Shown: positions 6,672-6,884 of the stretch, one piece after another
How the letters are laid out: every line of letters begins with the position of its first letter
How positions within the stretch are numbered: the stretch's first letter is position 1
DNA from: Psychrobacter sp.
Lineage (GTDB): Bacteria; Pseudomonadota; Gammaproteobacteria; Pseudomonadales; Moraxellaceae
Length of the DNA stretch: 6,884 bases
NCBI GenBank assembly: GCA_020024075.1
Contig: JAHHUJ010000112.1
Location: 1 to 6,884 of the forward strand
Direction of reading: 5' to 3'
Translations under genes and position numbers: made by a program
The notes under the pieces: generated by a model
Database searches by the model: none
What the model was told of the DNA's origin: nothing
What the model saw: the letters and a program-made list of their open reading frames with translations, nothing else

Positions 6672-6884
6672 CTAGCTGCTTGGTAAAAATTTAATCAGTA
6701 AATAAATAATAACGATACTCTGTACTAAGCAAATGCCATGCCATACCAATAAAGGATTTCTTTTAATAAGTGGCTCAGGTTCAGACAAGGAGGCACTATT
6801 GTCTGGGTTAAAATCTTGCAAAAACTCTCCAATAGCCTGATGTCGAACATTTGTATTGCGATGCAATGCCCTCAGCAAAGCCTG
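6672..6884 (-). CDS. C-terminal end of a membrane-anchored Ser/Thr protein kinase (probable kinase/phosphatase of the nitrate cluster), cut by window edge
   Basis: The frame is open to the right edge, so the visible 70 codons are only the C-terminus; the TTG at 6878 is internal. The first part, ALLRALHRNTNVRHQAIGEF, resembles the last helices of a Hanks-type kinase lobe (AL..AL..d...R..a.eFL), including the conserved arginine, here R14 of the visible part. A short polar linker and ERNP-like LIKRNPLLVW lead into one hydrophobic segment of about 20 residues (visible residues 45-67, LLVW to KFL), then the protein ends PSS. This layout fits the bifunctional protein kinase/phosphatases with a C-terminal membrane anchor encoded in nitrate-assimilation clusters of pseudomonads. 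The anchor and kinase-like tail are seen; the phosphatase half is inferred from the family. It precedes the FAD reductase gene by 93 bases with no clear terminator, suggesting one operon. Its substrate is unknown. Confidence 0.65.
   Translation of the reverse strand, partial: QALLRALHRNTNVRHQAIGEFLQDFNPDNSASLSEPEPLIKRNPLLVWHGICLVQSIVIIYLLIKFLPSS

Overview
The window looks like chromosomal DNA of a moderately AT-leaning gammaproteobacterium. The protein styles, AT-leaning codons and gene set fit the family Moraxellaceae, with Psychrobacter the best guess. That placement is inferred from protein character alone; there is no rRNA or other taxonomic marker here.

Layout. Positions 2-844 (+) hold the C-terminal part of aspartate ammonia-lyase (aspA), entering from the left edge. 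A strong symmetric hairpin with A/T flanks (896-930) follows and can terminate transcription from both sides. Everything to its right is on the minus strand, read from right to left: the last 70 codons of a membrane-anchored Ser/Thr protein kinase-type protein (6672-6884, cut by the right edge); a FAD/NADH-dependent reductase of the NasC / NirB-N-terminal type (5214-6578); the large catalytic subunit of a cytoplasmic assimilatory nitrate reductase (nasA, 1963-5055); and uroporphyrinogen-III C-methyltransferase (cobA, 1004-1885).

How the genes fit together. The FAD protein would take electrons from NAD(P)H and pass them to the [2Fe-2S] BFD-type domain at the C-terminus of NasA. From there they reach the N-terminal [4Fe-4S] cluster and the Mo-bis-MGD centre, where nitrate becomes nitrite. 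CobA makes precorrin-2, the precursor of siroheme, the cofactor of the assimilatory nitrite reductase. No nitrite reductase or nitrate transporter gene lies in the window; they are probably beyond the right edge or elsewhere. The kinase fragment fits the protein kinase/phosphatase genes found in nitrate-assimilation clusters of pseudomonads and relatives.

Points of interest. NasA carries an in-frame 90-nt minisatellite encoding ten consecutive xQx triplets just after its Fe-S domain. CobA has a smaller 15-nt tandem repeat at its N-terminus. The gap between the reductase gene and nasA holds a good sigma70-type promoter with an extended -10 and a perfect 15-nt dyad filling most of its spacer, a likely operator. 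NasA starts at GTG with a poor Shine-Dalgarno, and its frame is open upstream into the leader without any other usual start codon. No mobile element, CRISPR array, tRNA or rRNA was seen.
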